Source of the DNA: Oscillospiraceae bacterium
GTDB lineage: Bacteria; Bacillota; Clostridia; Oscillospirales; Oscillospiraceae
Reading direction: 5' to 3'
Length of the DNA: 64,000 bases
NCBI GenBank assembly: GCA_017516065.1
Contig: JAFWDQ010000012.1
Coordinates: 1-64,000, forward strand
The notes below the pieces were generated by a model. It was given only the letters and a program-made list of their open reading frames with translations, was not told where the DNA came from and did no database searches. The translations under genes were made by a program, and so were the position numbers. Positions 28,254 through 37,913 of this stretch are shown piece by piece (position 1 is the first letter of the stretch; each line of letters begins with the position of its first letter).

Positions 28254-29212
28254 GGCTGCTCACCTGTTTCCTGTTCCGCCGCCCGGGCGGCAAAATAGCG
28301 GTCCAGCCGCTCGTTGAGTTCCGTGACGGCGTTGAAGCCCATGTCCTTCTGGCGCTGGTTCATGGCCGCCACCTCGATGATACTGGCCAGGTTTCGGCCC
28401 GGCGTTACGGGAATGGTGACGGTGGGGACCTCCACATTGAGGATGGTTGAATACTGCGTCGTCTCGCCCAGACGCTCGATGGAGGGCACCTCGTCCCAGG
28501 GCTTGAGGCAGATGATCAGGTTGATCCGCTGCCGGTCCCGGACGGCGCTCATGCCGAACAGACGGCGTACGTCCACCACGCCGATGCCCCGCAGCTCCAT
28601 ATAGTAGCGGATCAGGTCAGGGGAGGTGCCGATGATACTGCGGTTGTTGTGCAGGCGGCACTCAACCGCGTCGTCCGCCACCAGACGGTGGCCGCGCTTG
28701 ATCAGCTCGATGGCGATCTCGGACTTGCCCATGCCGCTTTCTCCGGTGAGGAGGATGCCCTCGCCATAGACTTCCAGCAGTACGCCGTGGACGGTGGTGG
28801 TGGGGGCCAGCAGTTCGCTGAGTGCATGGAAAAACTGGGCCATGAAGCTGTGAGTCGGTTCGCTGGTCCGCAGGATGGTGCGGTTGTATTTCAACGCCGC
28901 CGCCATCAGATCCGGACAGGGCTCCAGGCCGCTGGTGATAATAAAGGCGGGGACGTCCAGATAAAACAGCTGATCGAGGATCTCCATCCGCCGTTTTGGG
29001 GAAAGCGTGTCCAGATAGGCCGTTTCGGTGCGGCCGAAGACCTGGATCCGTTCACTGTCGAAGTAGTTGAAGAAGCCGGCCAACGGCAGAGCAGGCCGCA
29101 TCACGTCTCGATTGATGATGAGGATGTTCTCAAAATCGGCGCCCGGATGCAGGATCTCCAGGTCAAACAGCTCTACCAGCTTGGAAAGCTTGATCGATGT
29201 TTTCTGCGGCAT
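28250..29212 (-). CDS. hprK: HPr kinase/phosphorylase
   Basis: About 320 residues. The Walker A is GILLTGESGMGKSEIAIEL, the HPr-K/P signature is RGIGVVDVRRLFGM, and the N-terminal domain carries NYFDSERIQVFG. The hexameric enzyme phosphorylates Ser46 of HPr in response to glycolytic intermediates and reverses the reaction, which controls CcpA-dependent repression. The ATG at 29212 is 8 bases after AAAGGGAG. It is the first gene of a five-gene run, so carbon state, wall precursor (murB) and YvcK share one promoter. Confidence 0.95.
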   Translation of the reverse strand: MPQKTSIKLSKLVELFDLEILHPGADFENILIINRDVMRPALPLAGFFNYFDSERIQVFGRTETAYLDTLSPKRRMEILDQLFYLDVPAFIITSGLEPCPDLMAAALKYNRTILRTSEPTHSFMAQFFHALSELLAPTTTVHGVLLEVYGEGILLTGESGMGKSEIAIELIKRGHRLVADDAVECRLHNNRSIIGTSPDLIRYYMELRGIGVVDVRRLFGMSAVRDRQRINLIICLKPWDEVPSIERLGETTQYSTILNVEVPTVTIPVTPGRNLASIIEVAAMNQRQKDMGFNAVTELNERLDRYFAARAAEQETGEQP

Positions 29213-29250
29213 GATGAGCACTCCCTTTCCCCGTTTGATCGAGTTATATT

Positions 29251-29280
29251 ATTATACACCCATCCGGGCGTGTTTGACAA
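29251..29280 (-). promoter_or_regulatory. Promoter of the hprK operon
   Basis: On the minus strand TTGTCA (29275-29280) and TATAAT (29251-29256) are spaced by 18 bases, roughly 40 bases before hprK. Confidence 0.75.
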
Positions 29281-29404
29281 TACCGAGGTTCATCTGATGC
29301 GCCGAAGACGGCAGCGGGGACCGGGCGCTTTTGCGGGCACAGCGCTGTCAATTCCGTCCTTCGCGGCATATTCTGGGTCAGAATCGTTGATAGGAGGCAA
29401 GACC

Positions 29405-30484
29405 ATGGCAGAACAGCTGCAGTATTTCCTGGGCGCAAACTCCGCGCAGGGATTTTTTTCACTTTACGAAACGCTTCTGCCGCCCGGACAGGCGGAACGT
29501 ATTTTCCTGATCAAGGGCGGCGCCGGGTGCGGGAAATCCACCCTCATGCGCACCGTGGGACACGCGCTGGAGGCACAGGGGCGCACGATTGAATATATCC
29601 CCTGTTCCGGAGATCCCGATTCTCTGGACGGCGTGTATGATGCCGGGGCCGGTCTGCTGCTGGTGGACGCAACCGCACCTCACGCTATGGACGCGAGATA
29701 CGGCGGCATCACGGAGCGCTACGTGGACCTGAGCGTTTGCTACGATATGGACGCCATGAAGAGGCAGAGAGAGAAGCTGCTGTCGCTCTCCGACGCCTAT
29801 CGCGCCTGCTATGAAAGAGCCTGGCGCTGGCTGGCCTCGGAGGCGGGCATGTACGGAGACGGCCGGGCCATGCTGCTCACGGAGGAGACAAGACGGAAGA
29901 TGGCCCGGCGGGCCCGGGGCATTCTGAACCGGGAGTGCCGAAGACGGGGCCGGGAGCCCGGGCAGGTGTCCTGTCGCTTTCTGAGTGCCGTCACCTGCCG
30001 GGGAGAGGTCATCTGTATCGGAACGGTCCGGGTCCTCTGCCCGCGGCTGTACGGTATGGAGGATATCTTCGGCCTGTCGGATTCTTTTCTGCGGCAGCTC
30101 CGGGACGGTGCTGCGGCCGCCGGCCACGACGTGATCTGCTGTCCATCGCCTCTGGAGCCGGAACGGCTGGAGCACCTGCTGCTGCCGGGGCTGGGGCTGG
30201 GCTTCGTCAATCAGCGGGCTCTGCCGGAGGGGGAGAGCTTCTATCGCCGCATTCGCTTCGACGCCATGCCGGAGGCGGAGACTCTGCGGACCCGCCGCCG
30301 GTGTCTGAGGTTCCTTCGCCGCTCCGCCGCCCTGCTTCGGGAGAACGCCGTCGAGGAGCTGCGGGAGGCAAAGGCGTTGCACGATGAGCTGGAGGCCTGC
30401 TTCAATCCCCACGTTGACTTCGACCGTGTGGGACAGATCACCGCCGCCGTGGAGCGGGAGGTTTTGTCCCTGCTGCCGGACTGA
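29405..30484 (+). CDS. PRK06851-type P-loop ATPase of unknown function
   Basis: 359 residues. The N-terminal Walker A is FLIKGGAGCGKSTLMRTVG (about 35-53). Preceding FLGANSAQGFFSLYE and the block YIPCSGDPDSLDGVYD, then LLLVDATAPHAMDARYGG (Walker B-like), match a conserved Firmicute family known to me only as PRK06851. The C-terminal half is rich in Arg and Leu, with two cysteine pairs (VICCPS). Function is unknown. It is a single gene between two leftward operons; AGGAGG lies 7 bases before the ATG. Confidence 0.8.
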   Translation: MAEQLQYFLGANSAQGFFSLYETLLPPGQAERIFLIKGGAGCGKSTLMRTVGHALEAQGRTIEYIPCSGDPDSLDGVYDAGAGLLLVDATAPHAMDARYGGITERYVDLSVCYDMDAMKRQREKLLSLSDAYRACYERAWRWLASEAGMYGDGRAMLLTEETRRKMARRARGILNRECRRRGREPGQVSCRFLSAVTCRGEVICIGTVRVLCPRLYGMEDIFGLSDSFLRQLRDGAAAAGHDVICCPSPLEPERLEHLLLPGLGLGFVNQRALPEGESFYRRIRFDAMPEAETLRTRRRCLRFLRRSAALLRENAVEELREAKALHDELEACFNPHVDFDRVGQITAAVEREVLSLLPD

Positions 30485-30501
30485 TCGCACGTCAGAACGT
30501 A

Positions 30502-30533
30502 AAGGAGACCGATCCGGACAGATCGGTCTCCTT
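30502..30533. terminator. Hairpin between the ATPase and dapB
   Basis: AAGGAGACCGATC pairs with GATCGGTCTCCTT across a 6-base loop. It is weakly T-rich on the plus side (TTGAATTT) and serves convergent genes. Confidence 0.65.
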
Positions 30534-30567
30534 GAATTTAAGCCCGGCAAAGCGGGTTCGATTTGAT

Positions 30568-31338
30568 TTACTTTGCCAGCACGGCGGCGACCAGGTCCTG
30601 CATGGTGTACAGGCCCGGCTCCGTGACGCTGCCCATATAGGCGGCGGCCCGGAGGGCGCCGGCGGCGAAGACGGCCCGGGACTGGGCGCTGTGATGCAGC
30701 TCCAGCGTCTCATTCTCACCGGCGAAGAGCACCGTGTGCTCGCCGGTGATGGTGCCGCCCCGGATAGAGCTGATGCCGATCTCGTCCCGTTCCCGGGGAC
30801 GGCGGATGCTCTCCCGCTCGTAGGTATATTGCGGCTTTGGCTCCAGTACCTCGGCGATGCCGTCGGCCAGCATCAGAGCCGTGCCGCTGGGGGCGTCCAG
30901 CTTCCGGCGGTGGTGGGCCTCCACGATTTCGATATCCCAGTCGCGGCCCAACAGCAGCGCGGCCTGGCGGCACAGCTCCAGCAGGACGTTGATGCCCAGG
31001 GACATATTGGCGGAGCGGAAGATGGGGATCTGCGCCGAGGCCCGGCGGATCTCCTCCAGCTGCTGGTCGGAGTAGCCGGTGGTGCACAGCACCAGAGGCA
31101 GCTTCCGCTGGGTGCAGTAGAAGAGCAGGGAGGTCAGGGAGCTGGGATGGGAGAAGTCAATGACCACGTCGGCCTCGCCGTCAAACTGCGTGGGGTCGGC
31201 GTAGGTGACAAAACCGTCGTTCTTGCCCGGACAGATGTCGATGCCGGCGGCGATGGTCTGCTGATCGGAGGCGGCGCACAGGCCGGCCACGGTCTGGCCC
31301 ATAAAGCCGCTGGATCCGGAGAGGATTATCTTTTGCAT
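30568..31338 (-). CDS. dapB: 4-hydroxy-tetrahydrodipicolinate reductase
   Basis: 256 residues, NAD(P)H-dependent, third step of the diaminopimelate pathway. The Rossmann loop is IILSGSSGFMGQTVA. The active site EAHHRRKLDAPSGTALML holds the His-His and Lys. TTGYSDQQLEEI is the catalytic-domain hinge. I chose the ATG at 31338, 8 bases after AAGGAG. It is the last gene of asd-dapA-dapB. Confidence 0.96.
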   Translation of the reverse strand: MQKIILSGSSGFMGQTVAGLCAASDQQTIAAGIDICPGKNDGFVTYADPTQFDGEADVVIDFSHPSSLTSLLFYCTQRKLPLVLCTTGYSDQQLEEIRRASAQIPIFRSANMSLGINVLLELCRQAALLLGRDWDIEIVEAHHRRKLDAPSGTALMLADGIAEVLEPKPQYTYERESIRRPRERDEIGISSIRGGTITGEHTVLFAGENETLELHHSAQSRAVFAAGALRAAAYMGSVTEPGLYTMQDLVAAVLAK

Positions 31339-31350
31339 CGTCAACGCTCC

Positions 31351-32244
31351 TTACCGCTTGAGAAGCCCGATGCGCTCCATGGCGGAGCGCAGGATCTCGG
31401 CCTTGCCGGGGTGCATGTCGCACAGAGGCAGCCGCAGGCCGCCCACATTCCAGCCCAGCATGTTCATGGCGGCCTTGATGGGGATGGGGTTGACCTCCAG
31501 GAACAGGGAGTCGATGAAGTCCATGTACTGGACCTGGACTCTGGCGGCCTCCTCAAACTTGCCCTCCAGGCACAGATGGGTGATCTGGAGCATCACATCC
31601 GGGACGATGTTGGCGGCTACGGAGATCACGCCCTTGGCGCCCAGAGACATCATGGGTACCACCTGATCGTCATTGCCGGACCAGATGTAGAAGTCGTCGC
31701 CGCAGAGATAGCGGGTATGGGCCAGAAGAGAGAAGTTGCCGCTGGCCTCCTTGACGCCGTTGAACTTGGGGTTCTGGGCCAGCTCGGCATATGTCTCAGC
31801 GGTAAAAGATACGCCGGTGCGGGAGGGTACGTTGTAGAGGATGATGGGGGTGTTCACCCGGTCGGCGATGTAGGTATAGTGCTTGATCAGGCCTGTCTGG
31901 CTGGCCTTGTTGTAATAGGGCGTCACCAGCAGCAGGGCGTCGGCGCCGGATTCCTCGGCGTGCTGGCAGAGGTAGACAGCGGCAGAGGTGTCGTTGCTGC
32001 CGGCGCCGGCGATGACCTTGACCCGGCCGGCGACCTCCTTGACGCAGAAGTTCACGGCGTTGCGGTGCTCATGGAGACTCATGGTGGCGGCCTCGCCGGT
32101 GGTCCCGCAGATGCAGATGGCGTCGGTGCCTGCGGTGATGTGCATTTCGATCAGTTCCCGCAGCTTATCGTAATGGATGCTGCCGTCCGGCCCGAAGGGC
32201 GTCACGATGGCGACGCAGGAGCCGGTGAATACGGGTTCACGCAT
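31351..32244 (-). CDS. dapA: 4-hydroxy-tetrahydrodipicolinate synthase
   Basis: This is a 297-residue TIM-barrel aldolase that condenses pyruvate with aspartate semialdehyde. CGTTGEAATMSLHEH binds the pyruvate region, YNVPSRTGV carries the catalytic Tyr, and GVKEASGNFS holds the Schiff-base Lys. It is directly between asd and dapB on the same strand. The product feeds both cell-wall mDAP and, in spore formers, dipicolinate. Confidence 0.97.
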   Translation of the reverse strand: MREPVFTGSCVAIVTPFGPDGSIHYDKLRELIEMHITAGTDAICICGTTGEAATMSLHEHRNAVNFCVKEVAGRVKVIAGAGSNDTSAAVYLCQHAEESGADALLLVTPYYNKASQTGLIKHYTYIADRVNTPIILYNVPSRTGVSFTAETYAELAQNPKFNGVKEASGNFSLLAHTRYLCGDDFYIWSGNDDQVVPMMSLGAKGVISVAANIVPDVMLQITHLCLEGKFEEAARVQVQYMDFIDSLFLEVNPIPIKAAMNMLGWNVGGLRLPLCDMHPGKAEILRSAMERIGLLKR

Positions 32245-32270
32245 TGTGTTGACCTCCTGTTCCGGTTTCC

Positions 32271-33350
32271 TCAGTCCATATAGCCTTCGGCGCAGAGCAT
32301 TTCGGCCAGCTCGACGCCGCCGCCGGCGGCGCCCCGAAGGGTGTTATGGGAGAGGCAGACAAATTTGTAGTCGTACTGTGTATCCGGCCGCAGACGGCCG
32401 ATGGAGATGGCCATACCGCCCTCCAGATCCCGCTGCAGACGGGTCTGGGGCAGCGAGGGGTCTTCAAAGTAATGGAGAAACTGCTTTGGCGCGGAGGGGA
32501 GCTCCAGCTCCTGAGGCCGGCCGCGGAAAGAGGCCCAGAGGGCTTTTATCTCATCCACGGAGGGGGTCTTCTCAAAGGAGACGAAGACAGCGGCCATGTG
32601 GCCGTCCGTCACCGGTACCCGAAGGCACTGGGAGGTGATGGCGGGCAGCGCGGCGTCCACGATCACATCGTTTTCCACACGGCCCCAGATCTTCATGGGC
32701 TCCTGTTCGGATTTTTCCTCCTCGCCGCCGATGTAGGGGATGACGTTGTCGATCATCTCCGGCCAGGTCTCGAAATTCTTTCCGGCGCCGGAGATGGCCT
32801 GGTAGGTGCAGGTGAGCACCCTGGTGGGCTTGAAGGGAAGAAGCGGGTGCAATGCCGGTACGTAGCTCTGGATGGAGCAGTTGGACTTGACCGCCACGAA
32901 GCCCCGCTTCGTTCCCAACCGTTTTCGCTGCGCCGGGATGACGGCAAAGTGGCTGCTGTTGAGCTCCGGGATGACCATGGGAACGTCCGGCGTGTGCCGG
33001 TGGGCGGAGTTGTTGGAGATCACCGGGACCTCCAGCTTCGCATACCGGTCCTCCAGGGCCCGGATCTCGTCCTTTTTCATATCCACGGCGGAGAAGACGA
33101 AGTCGACCTCCGAGGCAATGGCCTCCGCGTCGGCCACGGCGTCCTGTACCGTGATGGCGCCGATCTTCTTCGGCAGGGGCGAGGACATCATCCAGCGTCC
33201 CTCGATGGCCTGGGAATAAGGCTTCCCGGCGCTCCTGCCGCTGGCTGCCAGATGGGTGAGCTCAAACCAGGGGTGCTGATCCAGCAGGGTGATAAACCGC
33301 TGGCCCACCATGCCTGTGCCGCCTAAAATGCCGACCTTGTACCGTTTCAT
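32271..33350 (-). CDS. asd: Aspartate-semialdehyde dehydrogenase (archaeal/fungal-type)
   Basis: 359 residues. KVGILGGTGMVGQRFI is the NADP loop, and KSNCSIQSYVPALHPL contains the catalytic Cys (CSIQ rather than the bacterial CNST form). CLRVPVTDGHMAAVFVSFE is the substrate loop with His. That variant and the length identify the archaeal/fungal-like branch common in Clostridia. The start at 33350 follows GAGAGGAG. It is the first gene of the lysine/DAP operon. The leader is about 150 bases but shows no lysine-riboswitch features that I can recognise. Confidence 0.95.
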   Translation of the reverse strand: MKRYKVGILGGTGMVGQRFITLLDQHPWFELTHLAASGRSAGKPYSQAIEGRWMMSSPLPKKIGAITVQDAVADAEAIASEVDFVFSAVDMKKDEIRALEDRYAKLEVPVISNNSAHRHTPDVPMVIPELNSSHFAVIPAQRKRLGTKRGFVAVKSNCSIQSYVPALHPLLPFKPTRVLTCTYQAISGAGKNFETWPEMIDNVIPYIGGEEEKSEQEPMKIWGRVENDVIVDAALPAITSQCLRVPVTDGHMAAVFVSFEKTPSVDEIKALWASFRGRPQELELPSAPKQFLHYFEDPSLPQTRLQRDLEGGMAISIGRLRPDTQYDYKFVCLSHNTLRGAAGGGVELAEMLCAEGYMD

Positions 33351-33510
33351 GGGAAAGAGCTCCTCTCGCCGTGGATTGCCTCGCACCATCCTATGACGGC
33401 CCGGGGCGCGTTGTACCTGGACCGAAAATGCGCTTGCTTCATGTCGGGTTTTGTAATATACTGACACAGGATAGCACACTGCGGCCCGGACTTTGTTTCT
33501 TTATCGCATT

Positions 33511-33539
33511 ATTATACTGTAATTTGCGTTTACTGTCAA
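33511..33539 (-). promoter_or_regulatory. Consensus promoter of asd-dapA-dapB
   Basis: On the minus strand TTGACA (33534-33539), 17 bases, TATAAT (33511-33516): perfect sigma-A consensus. It overlaps the region just upstream of the rightward SpoIID-like gene. Confidence 0.92.
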
Positions 33540-33561
33540 ATGGAGATGGAGGGAACCTCCT

Positions 33562-35247
33562 ATGAAAAAACGGAGATGGGCGTCGGTTTTCTGTACGTTT
33601 TTGATACTTGCGGCCATGCTGCCGCTGTTCGGACGTGCCCCTGCGCAGGCGTACTCCGATCCCTATATCCGCATCGGTCTGGCCTACGGCAGCTCTGCGC
33701 CGGTCAGCGCGAACCTGGAAAACTCCGTGGGTACCGGCTACCGGCTCGGCTATTTCGACGACGCGTACAATTTCACGACCCTGCGCACCACCTATCAGTC
33801 TCAGCTGACCATGCTGAAGGACGGCAATATCTATCTCTCCGGCAGCACCTATTCCGCCTCCGTGCCCTCCGGAAGCTATTCCTGTATCGGCGCCTACCAC
33901 ATTCAGCCTGCGGGGACCTACGGCTCCGCCTCTGCCGCCACCGCCGCTGCCGCCGCCTATAACGGCGGGTTCCCGGTCTGGATCAACGGCGCGTTTCATG
34001 TGCGTGTCGGCTGCTATACCAATCAGTCGGACGCAGAGAACGCCGCGGCCGCTCTGGGCCTGACGGACTACACCGTGGCAGGTCCCAGCGCCACCGCCGT
34101 CACCGTCACCCGAACAGGGACGACCGAAGTGCTGTTCCAGTTTGACGGCGGTACATCCAGCTCTCTGGCGGTGATGCCCGGTCAGGACGATTCCGAGAAG
34201 ACAGTCACCTGGTTCAAGGGATACCGCTATTACGGCGGCTTCCAGTATAAGCGCTTGAACGGCGGCAATCTCACCGTTATCAACGTGGTGCGGATGGAGG
34301 ACTATATCAAGGGCGTCCTGCCCTATGAGATGAGCGCTTCCTGGCCCCTGGAGGCCCTGAAGGCCCAGGCGGTTTCGGCCCGGACCTTTGCCGCGAATTC
34401 CTACAATAAACACAACAGTTCCGGCTTTGATCTGTGCAACAGCACCTGCTGCCAGGTCTACCGGGGCCTGAACTCCGCCGGGGTCAACAGCGACGCCGCG
34501 GTGGACGGTACCGCCGGCGTCTATATGCGCCACAACGGCGCGCTGGTCACGGCCTACTATCATGCCTGCGACGGCGGCGCCACGGAGTCCAGCGAGAACA
34601 TCTGGGGCACAAAGCTTGGGTACATCGTCGGCGTCATTGACCCCTACGAGGCCGACGTGATCGATAAGATCCCCCGCTATTACTGGACCATGAGCTATAC
34701 CTCCGCACAGCTGACCGCCAGACTCAACGCACTGGGCTACGGCTGCGCCGACATTGTCCGGGTCTATGTTTCCGAGTACACGCCTACGGGAAATCCGAAG
34801 ACGGTCACCTTTGTGGACAGCGCCGGCAAGAGCATTGCGCTGTCCCACACGGCGATGCACAATGCCTTCACCATCTCTTCTCTGGGGAAGGGCCTGGGCA
34901 GCTATCGCTTTGATATCACCGGGAACGGAAGCGCCGACGGCGGGCCGGTCTATGTCAACGACGGGGAGCAGCTCGGCTCTCTGGAGGGGGTCAGCGTCGC
35001 CAACGGAGACGGCGATGTGACCACGCTGCCCGGCAACGAGGCGTACGTCATCGACGGTTCCGGCACCGTATCCTCCGTCACCGCCGGCAGCTATGAAGGG
35101 CCGTCGGACACCTTTACCCTCAACGGCTCCGGCAGCGGCCATAATCTGGGCATGAGCCAGTGGGGCGCCTACGCCATGAGCCAGCGGGGTTATTCCTACG
35201 ACCAGATCCTGCACTTCTACTATACCGACGTTACACTTGGAGCGTGA
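33562..35247 (+). CDS. SpoIID/LytB-domain protein with SPOR-like region
   Basis: 561 residues, exported. The signal peptide is about 1-30 ([10 protein letters not shown]...APAQA). A SPOR-like stretch ([33 protein letters not shown]) lies near 133-166. The SpoIID domain (about 240-500) has [33 protein letters not shown] and the [17 protein letters not shown] motif with the catalytic-type Glu region. A C-terminal repeat [29 protein letters not shown] completes it. SpoIID is a lytic transglycosylase of engulfment; this is a long vegetative/LytB-like paralogue. GGAGGGA is 8 bases before the ATG. Confidence 0.88.
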   Translation: MKKRRWASVFCTFLILAAMLPLFGRAPAQAYSDPYIRIGLAYGSSAPVSANLENSVGTGYRLGYFDDAYNFTTLRTTYQSQLTMLKDGNIYLSGSTYSASVPSGSYSCIGAYHIQPAGTYGSASAATAAAAAYNGGFPVWINGAFHVRVGCYTNQSDAENAAAALGLTDYTVAGPSATAVTVTRTGTTEVLFQFDGGTSSSLAVMPGQDDSEKTVTWFKGYRYYGGFQYKRLNGGNLTVINVVRMEDYIKGVLPYEMSASWPLEALKAQAVSARTFAANSYNKHNSSGFDLCNSTCCQVYRGLNSAGVNSDAAVDGTAGVYMRHNGALVTAYYHACDGGATESSENIWGTKLGYIVGVIDPYEADVIDKIPRYYWTMSYTSAQLTARLNALGYGCADIVRVYVSEYTPTGNPKTVTFVDSAGKSIALSHTAMHNAFTISSLGKGLGSYRFDITGNGSADGGPVYVNDGEQLGSLEGVSVANGDGDVTTLPGNEAYVIDGSGTVSSVTAGSYEGPSDTFTLNGSGSGHNLGMSQWGAYAMSQRGYSYDQILHFYYTDVTLGA

Positions 35248-35249
35248 AG

Positions 35250-36272
35250 ATGAAGACCTCGGATTTCTACTATGATCTGCCCCCGGAGCTGATCGCACAG
35301 ACGCCGCTTGCGCAGCGGGACGCCTCCCGGCTGCTGACGCTGGACCGGGCCTCCGGTGAGATCGGGCATCATTTCTTTCGGGATTTGCCGCAGTTTCTGC
35401 GTCACGGCGACTGCCTTGTGCTCAATGATTCCCGGGTCCTGCCCGCCAGACTGCTGGGGCGCCGGGATACCGGCGGTGCAGCGGAGGTGCTGCTGCTGAC
35501 GGACAGGGGGGACCGGACCTGGGAGTGCCTGGTCCGTCCGGGCCGGCGTCTGCGCACGGGGGCAAAGCTCATCTTCGGCGAGGGGCTTCTGCGGGGTGAG
35601 GTCACCGGGGTCCTGCCCGACGGCAACCGGCTGGTCCGCTTCGACTATGAGGGAATATTTCTGGAGCTTCTGGAGCGTCTGGGGCAGATGCCCCTGCCGC
35701 CTTATATCAAGGAGGAACTGGAGGACGGCGAGCGGTACCAGACGGTCTATGCAAAAAACGTCGGCTCCGCCGCTGCGCCCACAGCGGGGCTCCATTTTAC
35801 GCCGGAGCTGCTGGAGCGAATCCGGGCGATGGGCGTCACCCTGGCATGGGTCACCCTCCACGTGGGGCTGGGCACCTTCCGTCCCGTGAAGGAGGAGGAG
35901 ATCACAGACCATCAGATGCACGCGGAGTACTGCAGTATCCCGGAGGAGACAGCGGAGGCCATTCGCCGCACCCGGAGCGGCGGCGGCCGCGTCATCTGCG
36001 TGGGTACCACGTCCTGCCGGACACTGGAATCCTTTGCCGATGACGACGGTACGGTGAAGGCCGCCTCCGGCTGGACGGACATCTTTCTCTATCCCGGCTG
36101 CACGTTCCGGGTCACCGACGCTCTGGTTACGAATTTCCACCTGCCGGAGTCCACGCTGCTGATGCTGGTCTCCGCTCTGGCGGGCCGGGAGCGGATCATG
36201 GAGGCCTACCGGCAGGCCATTGAACGCCGCTACCGTTTCTTCTCTTTCGGCGATGCCATGTTCATTTACTAA
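35250..36272 (+). CDS. queA: S-adenosylmethionine:tRNA ribosyltransferase-isomerase
   Basis: 340 residues, second-to-last step of queuosine synthesis in the tRNA anticodon wobble position. Conserved blocks are [60 protein letters not shown] and [27 protein letters not shown]. The start chosen is the ATG at 35250; a GTG two codons earlier is an alternative. tgt follows 20 bases later. Confidence 0.96.
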   Translation: MKTSDFYYDLPPELIAQTPLAQRDASRLLTLDRASGEIGHHFFRDLPQFLRHGDCLVLNDSRVLPARLLGRRDTGGAAEVLLLTDRGDRTWECLVRPGRRLRTGAKLIFGEGLLRGEVTGVLPDGNRLVRFDYEGIFLELLERLGQMPLPPYIKEELEDGERYQTVYAKNVGSAAAPTAGLHFTPELLERIRAMGVTLAWVTLHVGLGTFRPVKEEEITDHQMHAEYCSIPEETAEAIRRTRSGGGRVICVGTTSCRTLESFADDDGTVKAASGWTDIFLYPGCTFRVTDALVTNFHLPESTLLMLVSALAGRERIMEAYRQAIERRYRFFSFGDAMFIY

Positions 36273-36292
36273 ATGTAAGGGAATCGTTTGTT

Positions 36293-37423
36293 ATGTTTAC
36301 ACTGATAAAAAAAGACGGAAGGGCAAGGCGGGGCGTATTTACCTGCGCTCACGGCACGGTGCAGACGCCGGTGTTCATGAACGTGGGAACCCAGGCCGCC
36401 ATCAAGGGCGGGGTATCGGCCCATGATTTGAAGCAGGTGGGTTGTCAGGTGGAGCTGTCCAACACCTATCATCTGCATCTGCGGCCCGGAGACGATGTGA
36501 TCCGGGCCATGGGCGGCCTGCACCGGTTCATGAACTGGGACGGCCCCATCCTCACAGACTGCGGCGGCTTTCAGGTCTTTTCCCTGGCCAAGATGCGGAA
36601 GATCACCGAGGAGGGCGTGACCTTCGCCTCCCACATCGACGGCCGCCGCATCTTCATGGGACCGGAGGAGAGCATCCGAATCCAGGCCAATCTGGGCTCG
36701 GACATTGCCATGGCCTTCGACGAGTGCGTGGAAAACCCGTCGCCTTACCCCTATGTCAAGGCCTCCTGTGAGCGGACCCAGCGCTGGCTCCACCGTTGCC
36801 GCGAGGAGCATGCCCGGCTGATGGCCCTGCCGGACACGGTCAATCCCCGGCAGCAGTTGTTCGGCATCAATCAGGGCGGCATCGAGCCGGAGCTGCGGAT
36901 CTGGCATATGCAGGAGCTGGCCAAGCTGGACATGGACGGCTATGCCGTCGGCGGTCTGGCGGTAGGGGAGCCTACGGAGACGATGTATGAGATCCTGGAC
37001 ATCGTGCTGCCCTGGGCGCCGGAGGACAAGCCCCGCTACCTCATGGGCGTGGGCACGCCGGTCAATATCATCGAGGGCGTGGCCCGGGGCATCGACTTCT
37101 TCGACTGCGTCATGCCCGCCAGAAACGCCCGCCACGGCAAGCTGTTTACCTGGAACGGCGCCATGAACATGAAAAACGAGAAGTACAAGCTGGACGACAG
37201 ACCTGTGGACGCGAACTGCGGCTGCCCGCTCTGCCGCAGCTATACCCGGTCCTATCTGCGTCATCTGTTCCAGGCAGGGGAGATCCTGGCCCTGCGGCTG
37301 TCGGTTCTCCACAACCTGTGGTTCTACAACGAGCTGATGGCAAAGATCCGGGAGGCCATCGAGGCGGACTGCTACGAGGACTTCCGACAGAAATACAGTT
37401 TGCAGCTGTCGCAGCGGATATAG
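36293..37423 (+). CDS. tgt: tRNA-guanine transglycosylase
   Basis: 376 residues. It exchanges G34 for preQ1 in GUN-anticodon tRNAs. TDCGGFQVFSL contains the Asp general base, GIDFFDCVMPARNARHG the nucleophile Asp and specificity loop. Near the C-terminus C-x-C-x2-C plus His (DANCGCPLCRSYTRSYLRHL) forms the zinc site. It is normal length and adjacent to queA as in most Firmicutes; yajC follows with its own promoter. Confidence 0.97.
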   Translation: MFTLIKKDGRARRGVFTCAHGTVQTPVFMNVGTQAAIKGGVSAHDLKQVGCQVELSNTYHLHLRPGDDVIRAMGGLHRFMNWDGPILTDCGGFQVFSLAKMRKITEEGVTFASHIDGRRIFMGPEESIRIQANLGSDIAMAFDECVENPSPYPYVKASCERTQRWLHRCREEHARLMALPDTVNPRQQLFGINQGGIEPELRIWHMQELAKLDMDGYAVGGLAVGEPTETMYEILDIVLPWAPEDKPRYLMGVGTPVNIIEGVARGIDFFDCVMPARNARHGKLFTWNGAMNMKNEKYKLDDRPVDANCGCPLCRSYTRSYLRHLFQAGEILALRLSVLHNLWFYNELMAKIREAIEADCYEDFRQKYSLQLSQRI

Positions 37424-37452
37424 CGATTTCACAGCGGATCGTGAAAAAAAGC

Positions 37453-37481
37453 TTGCAAAAGAGAGGGGACTTCTCTATAAT
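37453..37481 (+). promoter_or_regulatory. Promoter of yajC
   Basis: TTGCAA (37453-37458), 17 bases, TATAAT (37476-37481), between tgt and yajC. Confidence 0.75.
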
Positions 37482-37526
37482 AGTGTCCAGCACAATTTGA
37501 AATAAACGGTTCGGGGGGAATATGAA

Positions 37527-37832
37527 TTGAACGGAATATCCGGCGTTCTGCCTTTTATTGTAATCATCATTATCATCTATCTGTTTTTGATCCGTCCGGA
37601 GAGCAAGAAGAAAAAGACCGCGCAGCAGATGCGCAGCAATCTGGAAAAAGGTGATAAGATCGTCACGGTGGGCGGCATTATAGGCGTCATCGTCCAGGTT
37701 ACGGAGGAAACCCTGGTCATCGAGACCAGCGCCGACCGCGTTCGTGTCGAGGTCATGAAGTGGGCCGTCTCCAGCAAGAAGCAGGACAAGCCGGAGAAGA
37801 TCGAGGAGCCCGAGCCCGAGGACGAGGAATAA
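37527..37832 (+). CDS. yajC: Preprotein translocase subunit YajC
   Basis: 101 residues. One N-terminal membrane helix (PFIVIIIIIYLFLIRPESKKK) is followed by the family motif KGDKIVTVGGIIGVIVQV and an acidic C-terminus. It associates with SecDF at the Sec translocon. The start is TTG 37527 after GGGGGGAA; the ATG five bases earlier would end at once in a stop. Confidence 0.93.
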   Translation: MNGISGVLPFIVIIIIIYLFLIRPESKKKKTAQQMRSNLEKGDKIVTVGGIIGVIVQVTEETLVIETSADRVRVEVMKWAVSSKKQDKPEKIEEPEPEDEE

Positions 37833-37864
37833 ACGTATCTGCACTGCAATCAGAATAATAAGAG

Positions 37865-37912
37865 ACCTCCCCGCATAGGATGGCACAAGCTGATCTTGCG
37901 GGGAGGTTTTGT
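37865..37912 (+). terminator. Terminator after yajC
   Basis: ACCTCCCCGCA pairs with TGCGGGGAGGT, then TTTGTT. It ends a few bases before the next ATG, so it could also attenuate that gene. Confidence 0.8.
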
Positions 37913-37913
37913 T

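Noticed and set aside
30532..32283. A 583-codon plus-strand frame
   Set aside because: It is antisense to dapB and dapA, both complete with active-site motifs.
33351..33503. Lysine riboswitch ahead of asd
   Set aside because: The leader is about 150 bases but lacks the conserved five-helix core motifs I know for the lysine class, and no terminator is visible.
33439..35298. A 619-codon minus-strand frame
   Set aside because: It is antisense to the SpoIID-like gene. That gene has signal peptide, motifs and a clear ribosome site.
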